DNA of 64,000 nucleotides from Nostoc carneum NIES-2107 (GTDB taxonomy: Bacteria; Cyanobacteriota; Cyanobacteriia; Cyanobacteriales; Nostocaceae). The notes beneath the pieces are model-generated. The model ran no database searches and was not told where the DNA came from. It saw only the letters and a program-made list of their open reading frames with translations. Within the stretch, counting starts at the first letter, position 1. Every line of letters starts with the position of its first letter. The position numbers and the translations under genes are program-made. Positions 45,536 to 55,584 of this stretch are shown here, one piece after another. The stretch is from positions 8,288,650 through 8,352,649 of the forward strand of contig AP018180.1 in the NCBI GenBank assembly GCA_002368155.1. Direction: 5' to 3'.

Positions 45536-45961
45536 ATGACTACTGCTGAATTTAACAAGAAAACAGACACCAAAGAATTATCGATTGAGGGAATTACAGA
45601 ACCGATTATTCTACGTTACTTTCAAGCTTTGAATGCGGGAGATTTTGCGGCAACATCTGCCTTGTTTGCTGAGGATGGTATTATGTATCCACCCTTTGAA
45701 TCTGGTTTTGTAGGGCCAGATGCGATCGCAACATATTTAAAACAAGAAGCTCAAGGTATTAAAGCCGAACCGCACCAAGGAATCATTGAGAGTTTGCCAA
45801 ACGAGCAAATTCAAGTTCAGGTAGCAGGAAAAGCCTTTACATCCTGGTGTGGTGTTAACGTTACTTGGTTATTTATTCTCAACCAACAACGCCAAATTAT
45901 TGAAGCCAAAATTAAACTCTTAGCTTCTCCCCAAGAATTACTCGCTATGCGTCGCGATTAG
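45536..45961 (+). CDS. CTDH: homolog of the OCP C-terminal (NTF2-like) domain
   Basis: 141 residues, a lone NTF2-like domain following the OCP C-terminal half closely: SIEGITEPIILRYFQALNAGDF, then ALFAEDGIMYPPFESGFVGPDAI, WCGVNVTWLFILN, and IKLLASPQELL. Tyr28 and Trp111 correspond to OCP Tyr201 and Trp288, which hydrogen-bond the carotenoid carbonyl. Cys105 sits where CTDHs of heterocystous species carry the cysteine that links the dimer. In such species CTDH dimers carry a carotenoid and hand it to HCP apoproteins. The two HCP genes lie 3-5 kb upstream. A general SnoaL-like label would also be given by annotation pipelines, but the OCP match is specific. Confidence 0.9.
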   Translation: MTTAEFNKKTDTKELSIEGITEPIILRYFQALNAGDFAATSALFAEDGIMYPPFESGFVGPDAIATYLKQEAQGIKAEPHQGIIESLPNEQIQVQVAGKAFTSWCGVNVTWLFILNQQRQIIEAKIKLLASPQELLAMRRD

Positions 45962-45982
45962 GCATTTTGTTAGGATGTGTTG

Positions 45983-46068
45983 CAATACTTGTTGGGGAAG
46001 GGGGAAAAGGGGAATGGGAAAAAGGGGAAAGAAAAAACCTTTAACCCTTAACCTTTCCCCTTTCCCCC
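45983..46068. repeat. Uninterrupted copy of the CAATACTTG/CCTTTAACCC repeat
   Basis: It has G-rich units (GGGGAAAAGGGGAATGGG), then GAAAAAACCTTTAACCC and C-rich units complementary to the first half. It is the best intact model of the site invaded by IS1 at 30671. Confidence 0.75.
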
Positions 46069-46120
46069 AATAAAACTCAGATGCTTAGGTAAAATCATCA
46101 ATCCTGACTTTGCATCAAAA

Positions 46121-46150
46121 ATTAACATGATCTTAATCGCTTCTTGATTG
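46121..46150 (+). promoter_or_regulatory. Candidate Pho box upstream of phoD
   Basis: Three 8-mers separated by 3 bases (ATTAACAT, CTTAATCG, CTTGATTG) lie 73 bp before the phoD start. The spacing equals that of cyanobacterial Pho boxes (YTTAAYYW repeats), and the first two units keep the TTAA core. PhoB/SphR binding is inferred. Confidence 0.4.
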
Positions 46151-46222
46151 TGGGTCGGTAATTTCTTTGTGTTGCTTGACACAGGCTGTCAAAACAGAGA
46201 AACCTTCTGACTGGGAGTGAAT

Positions 46223-47794
46223 ATGGAATTCATGCATGACAATCTCCTGCTAAACAATCGTTGCAGACGGCGGAGTTTTTTGCTGGGTGCAGGATTCTTA
46301 ACAGGGTTGGCGGTAACTAGCCAATGGAAACCAGCGATCGCAAAACTGAAGTTTTCTAACTATCCCTTTAGTCTTGGTGTTGCTTCTGGCGATCCTTTAC
46401 CTGATAGTGTGGTTTTATGGACGCGATTAGCTCCCGATCCGCTGAACGGTGGCGGAATGCCGTATGAAAACGTGATAGTGCATTGGGAAATTGCGCTAGA
46501 TGAAAGGATGAGAAAGGTTGTGCAAAAAGGCAAAGCCTTAGCAACTCCAGAATTAGCACACTCAGTACATATAGATGTCCGTGGTTTAAGGCCTGACCGT
46601 TGGTACTGGTATCAATTTCGAGTTGGTAATGAAGTTAGTCCCATTGGACGGACTCGCACAGCTAGCGCCTTCTATCGTTCTACCAAGCAACTTAACTTTG
46701 CTTTTGTTTCTTGCCAAGACTGGCAAAATGGCTACTATACAGCATTTAAACATTTAGCAGAAGAAGAACTAGACCTAGTAGTGCATCTGGGTGATTATAT
46801 TTACGAATATGGCCCGCAACCCGGAGGGCCACGTCAACATAATAGTGCCGAAATTTTCTCCCTGGCTGACTACCGCAACCGTCACGCTTTATATAAAACA
46901 GACCCTAATTTACAAGCAGCTCATGCAGCCTTTCCTTGGATAGTAACTTGGGACGACCATGAAGTTGAAAACAACTATGCTAATTTAATTCCAGAAGAAA
47001 ATCAAAGCCAACAAGCATTTATCACGAGGCGAGCTAATGCTTACAAAGCATACTACGAACATATGCCCCTGCGTGAAACTTCCTTACCGAATCAGTCAAA
47101 TATGCAACTTTATCGCCGTTTTACCTTCGGTGATTTAGCGGAGTTTAACGTCTTAGATACTCGCCAATATCGCACCGACCAACCTTGTGATGATGGACTC
47201 AAATCCCGTTGTTTGCAAGCTTTCGATGTTAATGCGACGCTGACAGGAAAAGAACAAGAACAGTGGTTATTCCAGGGATTAGATAAATCGCGATCGCGCT
47301 GGAATATAATTGCACAACAAATCATGTTCGCTGAATATGATTTTGATCCGCGCCCAGAAATCGGATCATTTAACATGGATCAGTGGGATGGTTACGTAGC
47401 AGCGCGCGATCGGCTGTTGAAATTTCTCCAACAACGCCAACCTTCCAACCCAGTAGTGATTTCTGGCGATATCCATTCTAGTTGGGTACATGATATCAAA
47501 GCCGACTTCAACAACCCCGCTTCCATAACAGTGGGTACAGAATTTGTTGGAACTTCCATTTCCTCCGACTTCCCCACCCAATTTATCGCTCCAGTTCAAG
47601 CCGCCTTAATAGACAATCCCCACACCAAATTCTTTGATGGTGCATCTCGTGGCTACGTTCGTTGCCAACTCACCCCAAAACTCTGGCAAACCGATTACCG
47701 CGTTGTCTCAACTATTACTAGTCCTACAGCTGCCATTAGTACCCTAGCTTCCTTTGTAGTAGAAAACGGGCAACCAGGCGCACAACGCGCATAA
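46223..47794 (+). CDS. phoD: PhoD-type alkaline phosphatase
   Basis: 523 residues from ATG 46223, chosen because GGGAG lies 5-8 bases upstream; a GTG at 46217 is in frame. Residues about 10-42 contain NRCRRRSFLLGAGFLTGLA, a Tat-like leader ending near KPAIAK. PhoD blocks are complete: GVASGDPLPDSVVLWTRL, FVSCQDWQNGYY, VVHLGDYIYEYG, WIVTWDDHEVENNYA, LDTRQYR and VVISGDIHSSWV, giving the Asp/Asn/His metal ligands. It hydrolyses phosphate mono- and diesters outside the cytoplasmic membrane. The final TAA is also the first three bases of a TAATACCAATT repeat end. Confidence 0.96.
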   Translation: MEFMHDNLLLNNRCRRRSFLLGAGFLTGLAVTSQWKPAIAKLKFSNYPFSLGVASGDPLPDSVVLWTRLAPDPLNGGGMPYENVIVHWEIALDERMRKVVQKGKALATPELAHSVHIDVRGLRPDRWYWYQFRVGNEVSPIGRTRTASAFYRSTKQLNFAFVSCQDWQNGYYTAFKHLAEEELDLVVHLGDYIYEYGPQPGGPRQHNSAEIFSLADYRNRHALYKTDPNLQAAHAAFPWIVTWDDHEVENNYANLIPEENQSQQAFITRRANAYKAYYEHMPLRETSLPNQSNMQLYRRFTFGDLAEFNVLDTRQYRTDQPCDDGLKSRCLQAFDVNATLTGKEQEQWLFQGLDKSRSRWNIIAQQIMFAEYDFDPRPEIGSFNMDQWDGYVAARDRLLKFLQQRQPSNPVVISGDIHSSWVHDIKADFNNPASITVGTEFVGTSISSDFPTQFIAPVQAALIDNPHTKFFDGASRGYVRCQLTPKLWQTDYRVVSTITSPTAAISTLASFVVENGQPGAQRA

Positions 47795-48049
47795 TACCAA
47801 TTCTCCAAAATATGGCTACACATAGGCAGCAGAGGGGCAGGGGGCAGGGAGCAGGGGGAAAATTATCTGTAGCCTAGATTTAGAGAAATAATATAAGTCC
47901 TGTAGAGACGCGATTCATCGCGTCTTCAAGAAGCAGAAATTCATCGCGTCTTCAAGAAGCAGAGGTAGAGAAAATATATGCTCAATATCCTCACCCTTGC
48001 TATTGCCCAGATACCCGACTTTTTCAAAAATTCGGGTATCTAAATCTCG
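47795..48049. repeat. Repeat-filled gap after phoD
   Basis: Contents: a TAATACCAATT end at 47792, a GGCAGGGGGCAGGGAGCAG tract, a GACGCGATTCATCGCGTC hairpin at about 47906-47923 whose right half (ATTCATCGCGTCTTCAAGAA) is directly repeated once, and a 10-bp hairpin AGATACCCGA / TCGGGTATCT at 48009-48041. The last could terminate the minus-strand gene that follows. Confidence 0.5.
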
Positions 48050-48472
48050 CTAAAGTGAGTGACTTTTAACCTTGCCATTACCATTCACACTGGCAATAAT
48101 TGCTTCTTCCCCAGCAGGCTCAATTGAAGATTCGCCTCGCAGTCCCTTGCGGCGTTGGTTTTTCGGAACTCCTCCCGCCATACCATACTCTACACTGCTT
48201 TTGCCATATTTAGTTGCAACACCCATCAGCATATGTTCTGTCATGTCTGCCAGCTGACGCTCGGTTGCCAGCATTTCAGTATACAACCTATCCAAATTAG
48301 CAAGCGCACTGTTGTATGCATTTTCTTGATCTCGCATTGTCTCGATGAGGTTGGAATAGGCAAACAAAGTCAATCCATTACCTGCATCTAAATAGGGATC
48401 AATTGATTTAATGCCAGCCGCACGACGCACTGCTTTAATTAACACATCGGAAGTTCTTTGTCTTCTAGCCAT
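48050..48472 (-). CDS. Hypothetical basic protein, 140 residues
   Basis: The start is placed at Met14 of the open frame (MARRQRTSDVLIKAVRR, 48472) because it gives a clean basic N-terminus; a longer frame begins at 48511. The middle is helical (ENAYNSALANLDRLYTEMLATERQLADMTEHML), and the tail has KNQRRKGLRGESS. There is no signal or membrane segment and I recognise no family. The MARRxRTSD start and DxxxxGNG pattern suggest a conserved cyanobacterial gene of unknown role. Codon pattern is normal for the window. Confidence 0.55.
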   Translation of the reverse strand: MARRQRTSDVLIKAVRRAAGIKSIDPYLDAGNGLTLFAYSNLIETMRDQENAYNSALANLDRLYTEMLATERQLADMTEHMLMGVATKYGKSSVEYGMAGGVPKNQRRKGLRGESSIEPAGEEAIIASVNGNGKVKSHSL

Positions 48473-48689
48473 ATTTAAGATGCACCTTCTAATCTGGTTC
48501 TCAGTTAACAATTAAGTAAAAATACAGTCTTTTATCAGGTTTTTGACCGTTTACCGTTGACTTATTAACTGATTTAATCTTATTTACCTTAAAAAATTTC
48601 CTATCAATCAACCTGAGAGAATTTTGGCAAATCTCAAATAAATTTAGCTACATAGTAATACTACGATTTTTCAAAGAAATTACCCAAAT

Positions 48690-48935
48690 TAATCAGCCAA
48701 AGTAACTTTTGAGAAAACAATATTTGCTTTTGCTTGCTAAATACACCGAAATGAGAAAGCCAAAGCAGCTTTTGAGAAAGCAATATCTGCTTTTGCTTGC
48801 TAAATACACTGAAATGAGAAAGCCAAAGCAGCTTTTGAGAAAGCAATATCTGCTTTTGCTTGCTAAATACACTGAAATGAGAAAGCCAAAGCAGCTTTTG
48901 AGAAAGCCAAAGCAGATTTGAAGAAAGCAATACTT
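48690..48935. repeat. 63-bp tandem repeat, about three and a half copies
   Basis: The unit contains CAATATCTGCTTTTGCTTGC, then AAATACACTGAAATGAGAAA and GCCAAAGCAGCTTTTGAGAA; copies start at 48718, 48781 and 48844, exactly 63 bp apart. Copies 2 and 3 are almost identical; the first and last are degenerate. Because 63 is divisible by three, both strands stay open through the array (units RKQYLLLLAKYTEMRKPKQLL or SQKLLWLSHFSVFSKQKQIL), but no initiation signals support translation. Confidence 0.85.
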
Positions 48936-49499
48936 GCTTTTGCTGATTAAATTGTTGTGAGGCAGAGATTGTCTTTGAAAATTGGCTATGCTTTAGTTTT
49001 CAATCAATTACCCCTCACGGGGATGGAAAAGCAGAGAGTTTTGGGGAAGTAGTGCGATCGCATTTTGCGCTATGGCTTGAAGTGACTCAGGCGAAGAGAA
49101 AATTTGAGAGTGCTGGGGATGCGATCGCATTCTCTATTAATGTAAATAAACTGTCAAATCTCAAGAAATATATTATATGCAACTTCATATTAAATTAGTA
49201 TAAATTATACATTTCAATCACTAATTGACTTATCAGTTGCATCTTCTTACAAAAAAGAACGTGACAGATTGTAGGGGCAAGGCAATGCCTTGCCCTCGTG
49301 ATTATATTGATGTGTCGCCAACATTATTTAAATTGGTATTACTTTGCTCAATTAGCCAAGTTTTATCCTCTTGATGAAAATTTAAGCTAAAAAATCAAGC
49401 TGCCCAAGCTTGTACTGATTTGAATGTGTTTAAAATTTAAAACCATGTTACTATTAAATTATTGAGAAATATTTTTGGTCAAGTGACTATAGAGATACC
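48936..49499. other. Gene-free spacer with a short MITE relative
   Basis: No gene. It contains two GCGATCGCATT sites (about 49056 and 49121), a TATGCAACTTCATATTAAAT stretch near 49177 that resembles the right end of the 56674 element, and at about 49250-49341 a copy of the 40541 element (AAAAAAGAACGTGACAGAT, GTAGGGGCAAGGCA/TGCCTTGCCC, ACATTATTTAAATTGGTAT). Confidence 0.5.
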
Positions 49500-49544
49500 T
49501 CTCCAAATCTAAATCTCTACATTCTGTTAGTTCGGAGATATTCT
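49500..49544 (+). promoter_or_regulatory. Conserved 5' leader of the first RRM gene
   Basis: Contains AAATCTCTACAT at 49511-49522, 34 bases before the start, and a GGAG ribosome binding site at 49534-49537 that can pair with TCTCC at 49500-49504 (5 bp). The same 12-mer and an equivalent pairing occur before the second RRM gene. Confidence 0.5.
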
Positions 49545-49799
49545 ATGTCAGTTTATATTGGTAATCTATCCCATGAAATTGAAGATGAGGATATCAGACA
49601 AGTATTTCTAAAGTATGGGTCTGTGAAAAGGATACTAGTATCTACCAAGCAAAAATCAGGCGAGAAGCGAGGTTTTGCAGTTGTTCAAATGGACAAAGAC
49701 AGCGACGAAGTAGCAGCCATTAATGGATTACAAGGTACTGAATGGATGGGTTATAGCCTGAAAGTTAATAGAGCTAAGACTATCGTAGACGCAGCTTAA
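49545..49799 (+). CDS. RRM RNA-binding protein without glycine tail
   Basis: 84 residues, a single RNA-recognition motif. RNP2 is VYIGNLS near the start and RNP1 is KRGFAVVQM at about residues 45-53 (the usual form is RGFGFVEM). The closing block GYSLKVNRAK is typical of cyanobacterial Rbp proteins. Unlike the neighbour at 50332 it lacks the Gly-rich C-terminus and is more diverged, for example EIEDEDIRQVFLKYG and STKQKSGEK. Small Rbps bind single-stranded RNA and are often cold-induced. Start supported by GGAG 7 bp upstream. Confidence 0.9.
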   Translation: MSVYIGNLSHEIEDEDIRQVFLKYGSVKRILVSTKQKSGEKRGFAVVQMDKDSDEVAAINGLQGTEWMGYSLKVNRAKTIVDAA

Positions 49800-49946
49800 G
49801 CTTGTTTTATTGTATGTATGGCACTGAAGGATTTCAATTATTTTTTGGTTTACATAGAAACTAAAGTCAATTCCAACCAAAATCAGGTCAAAAACATCCC
49901 CATCAATACTATGGGTTAGATGAAAATTTGTAGAAGTGAGTAGAAA

Positions 49947-50156
49947 TTGAAAATTAAAGCGTTGGATGTCAAAGCTGGCGATCGCATATTTGCATACTGT
50001 AAAAACAAACGGCAAATGTGTAAGGTGAAAGAAATATTAGATCAAGGTCAGACTAATGTCACACTCTCAGTATTTACCAGTGGACATTATCGCGGCTGCT
50101 TAGTCTCATGCGTAGTCAGGTTTCAGCGAGAAGCTTTAGTAGAATTAGTGAGCTAA
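49947..50156 (+). CDS. Small hypothetical protein between the RRM genes (TTG start)
   Basis: 69 residues with a TTG start at 49947; a GTGAG at 49936-49940 could serve as ribosome binding site. The sequence KIKALDVKAGDRIFAYCKNKRQMCKVKEI ... VVRFQREALVELVS is beta-rich and looks like a small SH3-like or KOW-type barrel, but I cannot assign a family. Its place between two RRM genes and the lack of stop codons suggest a real gene with a role in RNA binding, which is only inference. Confidence 0.55.
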   Translation: MKIKALDVKAGDRIFAYCKNKRQMCKVKEILDQGQTNVTLSVFTSGHYRGCLVSCVVRFQREALVELVS

Positions 50157-50285
50157 ATATTATTTTTTCCATCTTTCACCTAAAAGGAAATTTCTATGCC
50201 ATAATAGGAGATGAGAATTAATTCGGTTAACAGCTTTTGTTTTTAGTATTGACAGGTTTTTTGTTTTTGGTATTTACAAACTTTT

Positions 50286-50324
50286 CTCCGAAATTTAAAT
50301 CTCTACATATTTACAATTTCGGAG
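50286..50324 (+). promoter_or_regulatory. Leader hairpin that can hide the RRM gene's ribosome binding site
   Basis: Perfect 10-bp arms CTCCGAAATT (50286-50295) and AATTTCGGAG (50315-50324). The right arm contains the GGAG Shine-Dalgarno (50321-50324), 7 bases before the ATG at 50332. The loop carries AAATCTCTACAT, shared with the leader at 49511. A temperature- or protein-controlled switch is inferred. Confidence 0.6.
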
Positions 50325-50331
50325 ACAATCT

Positions 50332-50637
50332 ATGTCAGTTTATGTAGGCAATCTTTCTTACGAAGTTACTGAAGCCACTCTAAATGCAGTTTTTGCAGAA
50401 TATGGTTCTGTGAAGCGCGTTCAGCTACCTACAGATAGAGAAACAGGCCGTTTGCGCGGCTTTGGCTTTGTTGAAATGGGTACAGATGCAGAAGAAAATG
50501 CTGCTATTGAAGCTCTTGATGGCGCTGAGTGGATGGGAAGAGACTTAAAAGTAAATAAGGCTAAGCCCAGAGAAGAAAGAGGCGGCTCATTTGGCGGTGG
50601 TAACCGTGGTAATTACGGTGGACGCAACCGTTACTAA
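50332..50637 (+). CDS. Glycine-tailed RRM RNA-binding protein (Rbp)
   Basis: 101 residues. One RRM with RNP2 VYVGNLS and RNP1 LRGFGFVEM, ending GRDLKVNKAKPREE, followed by a Gly-rich tail GGSFGGGNRGNYGGRNRY. This is the classical cyanobacterial Rbp layout, resembling plant glycine-rich RNA-binding proteins. Such proteins are induced by cold in Anabaena and bind or localise mRNA. Expression is probably controlled through the leader hairpin. A strong terminator lies 65 bp after the stop. Confidence 0.95.
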   Translation: MSVYVGNLSYEVTEATLNAVFAEYGSVKRVQLPTDRETGRLRGFGFVEMGTDAEENAAIEALDGAEWMGRDLKVNKAKPREERGGSFGGGNRGNYGGRNRY

Positions 50638-50701
50638 GCTTCACTATTTTAGCTAATTGACCTAACAGGTTAGATCAATTAATTCACTTGATGTATTAGT
50701 G

Positions 50702-50730
50702 GCTCAAGCATTTCTGCTTGAGCTTTTTTT
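50702..50730 (+). terminator. Rho-independent-type terminator after rbp
   Basis: Stem GCTCAAGC (50702-50709) and GCTTGAGC (50716-50723) with a 6-base loop, followed directly by seven T. The best canonical terminator in the window. Confidence 0.85.
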
Positions 50731-51002
50731 ATACAATTTTGACTTTAAAATCAAACAAGAAGTCATTAAACTTCTTGCAAAAGTCAGGAAAAGGAGGAAG
50801 GAGGAAAGATTTTGTATTTCCCCTTTAACCTTTTCCCTTTAACCTTTTCCCAGCAGTCTATTACCTTGTGAAACAAATTATTGGACTTTTATAAAGAAAA
50901 TTTTTGTATCGCTTTGTAGGTAAAATATTAAATATTCGTTGGTCATCATGCCACTGAACAATCTTTTTTGAAGCTTTAGTTTAATATTGAGGAATTTCCA
51001 AA

Positions 51003-51335
51003 ATGTCTACAGATACTGATTTAGTTGCTTATATCCAAGAAAGTGAATTTGAAACTCTTTTAGGTGAAAAAAACATTCTTGTAGTTGACTTTACTGCTAC
51101 TTGGTGTGGCCCTTGTCGCCTCGTTGCTCCATTAATGGAGCAACTTGCACAAGAGTACAAAGATAGTGCAAAGGTCGTTAAGGTAGATGTAGATAACAAC
51201 AAACCAATGTTAAAAAAATTTGGTCTTCGCAGTATTCCAGCAGTTTTAATTTTCAAAAATGGTGAGTTAGCAGAAACTATTGTTGGAGTTTCTCCTTACG
51301 AGAAATTTAGCAGTGCTGTCTCTCAGCTTCTCTAG
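51003..51335 (+). CDS. trxA: Thioredoxin
   Basis: 110 residues. The redox centre TATWCGPCRLVAPLMEQL has the standard WCGPC. The buried Asp (VVDFTA) and the cis-proline block LRSIPAVLIFKNGE complete the fold. It reduces disulfides of target enzymes in the cytoplasm, using electrons from ferredoxin- or NADPH-thioredoxin reductase. The exact class (m, x or y type) cannot be decided by eye. A hypothetical gene on the same strand follows 119 bp downstream, with a small CTCCCA/TGGGAG hairpin at 51361-51378 between them. Confidence 0.95.
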   Translation: MSTDTDLVAYIQESEFETLLGEKNILVVDFTATWCGPCRLVAPLMEQLAQEYKDSAKVVKVDVDNNKPMLKKFGLRSIPAVLIFKNGELAETIVGVSPYEKFSSAVSQLL

Positions 51336-51454
51336 CTTGTTTTGTAGGTAATTTTTAGTTCTCCCATACTTTTGGGAGTTACTAAATATAATTCCCTCAC
51401 CCCTAAAAATTCTCTTAGATATCCAATCTACACAATAATATAAGTGTAGTAACT

Positions 51455-51970
51455 ATGAACCCAGAAGCCAAACACATTGTTAGCGAACTCAGAAGTGAAT
51501 TCTACTCTTTGTTCGCTGCTACGATGAAAACTCCAGTGAAAATAAGTAGTACATCTTATAGTAGTAACTCTCCCATCGCATCTTGGATAGATGATAGAGA
51601 ACAACTAAATTATGTAAACATCTACGCTTATACAGCACCAGACGAAATTAACCCATTACGCCCATTCATTCTGCGGTTGGCTATTAATAAAAGCGCTCTT
51701 CAATTTATGATGGCTAAAAAATGGCAAAAATCTCGAGGGCTAAATCTCCTATGGGACTTTGAGTTAACTATCTTACCAACAGAAATTTTAGATTTTATTC
51801 CTTGGATAGTTAGCTTAGTTGAAGCCCAGAATCAAGCTGTACCTTCTCTGCTACAACCACCACCTCATCCATTTGAATTAAAAATACCAGATTTTGCGTT
51901 ATGTAATAACCTATGGACTCTGGAAGCTTGTCTTCTCACGAAAGTAAAGGTGATGGAGCCAGCTTTTTAG
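51455..51970 (+). CDS. Hypothetical protein, 171 residues
   Basis: Starts MNPEAKHIVSELRSEFYSLF. No signal or membrane segment, and no motif that I recognise. It has balanced composition, a patterned middle (DEINPLRPFILRLAINKSALQFMMAKKW) and a C-terminal cysteine pair (CNNLWTLEAC). Good open frame with an ATG start after thioredoxin on the same strand. Whether it is a redox partner is not supported by anything beyond position. Confidence 0.55.
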   Translation: MNPEAKHIVSELRSEFYSLFAATMKTPVKISSTSYSSNSPIASWIDDREQLNYVNIYAYTAPDEINPLRPFILRLAINKSALQFMMAKKWQKSRGLNLLWDFELTILPTEILDFIPWIVSLVEAQNQAVPSLLQPPPHPFELKIPDFALCNNLWTLEACLLTKVKVMEPAF

Positions 51971-52005
51971 TGGCTACCTCCAAACACAAATATAATTGAT
52001 CAACG

Positions 52006-52416
52006 CTACAAATTTTCTTGGCTTGTATCGCTATTAACATCTCCTAAGCTATTTGCATCAAGGCTGATGGAGCCTTTGGTCAAAGACTTTAAAGTTGAAG
52101 CTAAAGCTAGTTGAGAAGCCACCTGATAAACTAGCTCTTTTGAGATGTTTTGTTGTTGGTTTAATAACTCAACAAAACTTTCAAAATCTTGCATCACACA
52201 ATATCTGTATAATGCAGCTTTATTTTCTATAAGATGAAATTTCTCGTCAATCTTTGCTTTTGCTTCCTTCTCAGCCTCAGCAATGGAATTGACGAATCCG
52301 CCATTATGACATAATTCTCCAAAAATTTTATAGTAATAAGCTTTTCTGCTTAATGATTCCTCTTCAATGTGAATGGAATGAAACTTGTATTCAATTTTGT
52401 ATTTTTTAGATTCCAT
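52006..52416 (-). CDS. Hypothetical protein, 136 residues
   Basis: Starts MESKKYKIEYKFHSIHIEEE, followed by a helical part (SIAEAEKEAKAKIDEKFHLIENKAAL) and a Ser/Asp-rich tail. No recognisable domain, signal or membrane segment. Convergent with the previous gene (35-bp gap). It faces the long gene-free region before nifH. Confidence 0.5.
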   Translation of the reverse strand: MESKKYKIEYKFHSIHIEEESLSRKAYYYKIFGELCHNGGFVNSIAEAEKEAKAKIDEKFHLIENKAALYRYCVMQDFESFVELLNQQQNISKELVYQVASQLALASTLKSLTKGSISLDANSLGDVNSDTSQENL

Positions 52417-54874
<2,458 letters not shown>

Positions 54875-54882
54875 ATAATGTT

Positions 54883-54906
54883 TAGGGTGGGTTATTTCTC
54901 ACCCTA
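54883..54906 (+). terminator. Hairpin after nifH
   Basis: TAGGGTG (54883-54889) and CACCCTA (54900-54906) with a 10-base loop, 8 bp after the stop codon. A T-rich stretch (six T at about 54913) follows. Likely terminator. Confidence 0.6.
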
Positions 54907-54946
54907 CCTGAATTTTTTCAGCCTTATACTGGTTGCATACATAGAA

Positions 54947-55183
54947 TATTTAACAACGGTGACTATCTGTAAAACGATACAGTTACCGTTTTTACGTTTT
55001 TTACACCTTTTGACTTCCGCATAGTTCACGTAGGATGCGTTAGCGATAGCGTAACGCATCAGCGTCAAACTTTTCGTACGTTACAGCTTACTGAAATTTT
55101 TCAGAAATCAAATCGGATTCCTATATTTAACAACGGTGACTATCTGTAAAACGATACAGTTGCCATTTTTACGTTTTTTACAC
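54947..55183. repeat. Duplicated 60-bp element downstream of nifH
   Basis: The segments 54947-55006 and 55124-55183 match except for two bases. Each contains CGGTGACTATCTGTA and TACAGTT(A/G)CC, which can pair, then TTTTTACGTTTTTT, giving a terminator-like shape. Between them lie a GTAGGATGCGTTAGCGATAG repeat (about 55030-55060) and a CTGAAATTTTTCAG hairpin (55091-55104). The rest of the spacer to 55323 is unremarkable. Confidence 0.8.
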
Positions 55184-55323
55184 AATCTTTCTGCTTGAAT
55201 TTTTAATTCTGCGTAGCAGTACTAGTTACTTTTGATGACGCTGAGTTAGCTATTTAGAGAGATGTCAGTGCCTGATATTGTCATTTAGCTTGGGAAAGTC
55301 AGATAAATTAATCGAGACTTTTC

Positions 55324-55545
55324 ATGATTCAACCTCAAGCTATTTCTATACCCGAACCCGGAATTCCTAATCCAGTCCCCAATCCCTTACCCAGTCCTGA
55401 ACCTTCACCAGGGCCAACCATTCCTCAGCCTGTACCGGGGCCAGTTCCCGAACCTGTACCAGCGCCGATTCCTCAGCCTGTACCAGCACCCATTCCGCAA
55501 ACAGTTCCCGAACCAATTCCCCAAACAATTCCTGAACCTGTTTAG
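55324..55545 (+). CDS. Proline-rich mini-protein
   Basis: 73 residues, about 40 percent proline, made of repeats of the type (V/I)PxP(V/I)P, with few charged residues (mostly Glu) and no Lys or Arg. No signal peptide. The ATG follows a GAGACTTTTC stretch, so a ribosome binding site is weak. It ends 39 bp before ychF on the same strand. It may be a structural or spacer peptide or a non-functional frame kept open by repetition; the regular PEPV/PQPV periodicity favours a real product. Confidence 0.45.
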   Translation: MIQPQAISIPEPGIPNPVPNPLPSPEPSPGPTIPQPVPGPVPEPVPAPIPQPVPAPIPQTVPEPIPQTIPEPV

Positions 55546-55584
55546 ATTATCTTGGTAATGTAAGCCAAAATCTAGAATCTTAAG

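Noticed and set aside
45536..45961. Generic SnoaL-like or ketosteroid-isomerase-like enzyme
   Set aside because: The Tyr28, Trp111 and Cys105 positions and the LLASPQELL end match the OCP C-terminal domain specifically.
48661..48930. Open frames on both strands through the 63-bp repeat
   Set aside because: Frames stay open only because the unit length is a multiple of three; no ribosome binding site or homology-like pattern.
48690..48935. Possible CRISPR array
   Set aside because: The whole 63-bp unit repeats, with no unique spacers and no cas genes nearby.
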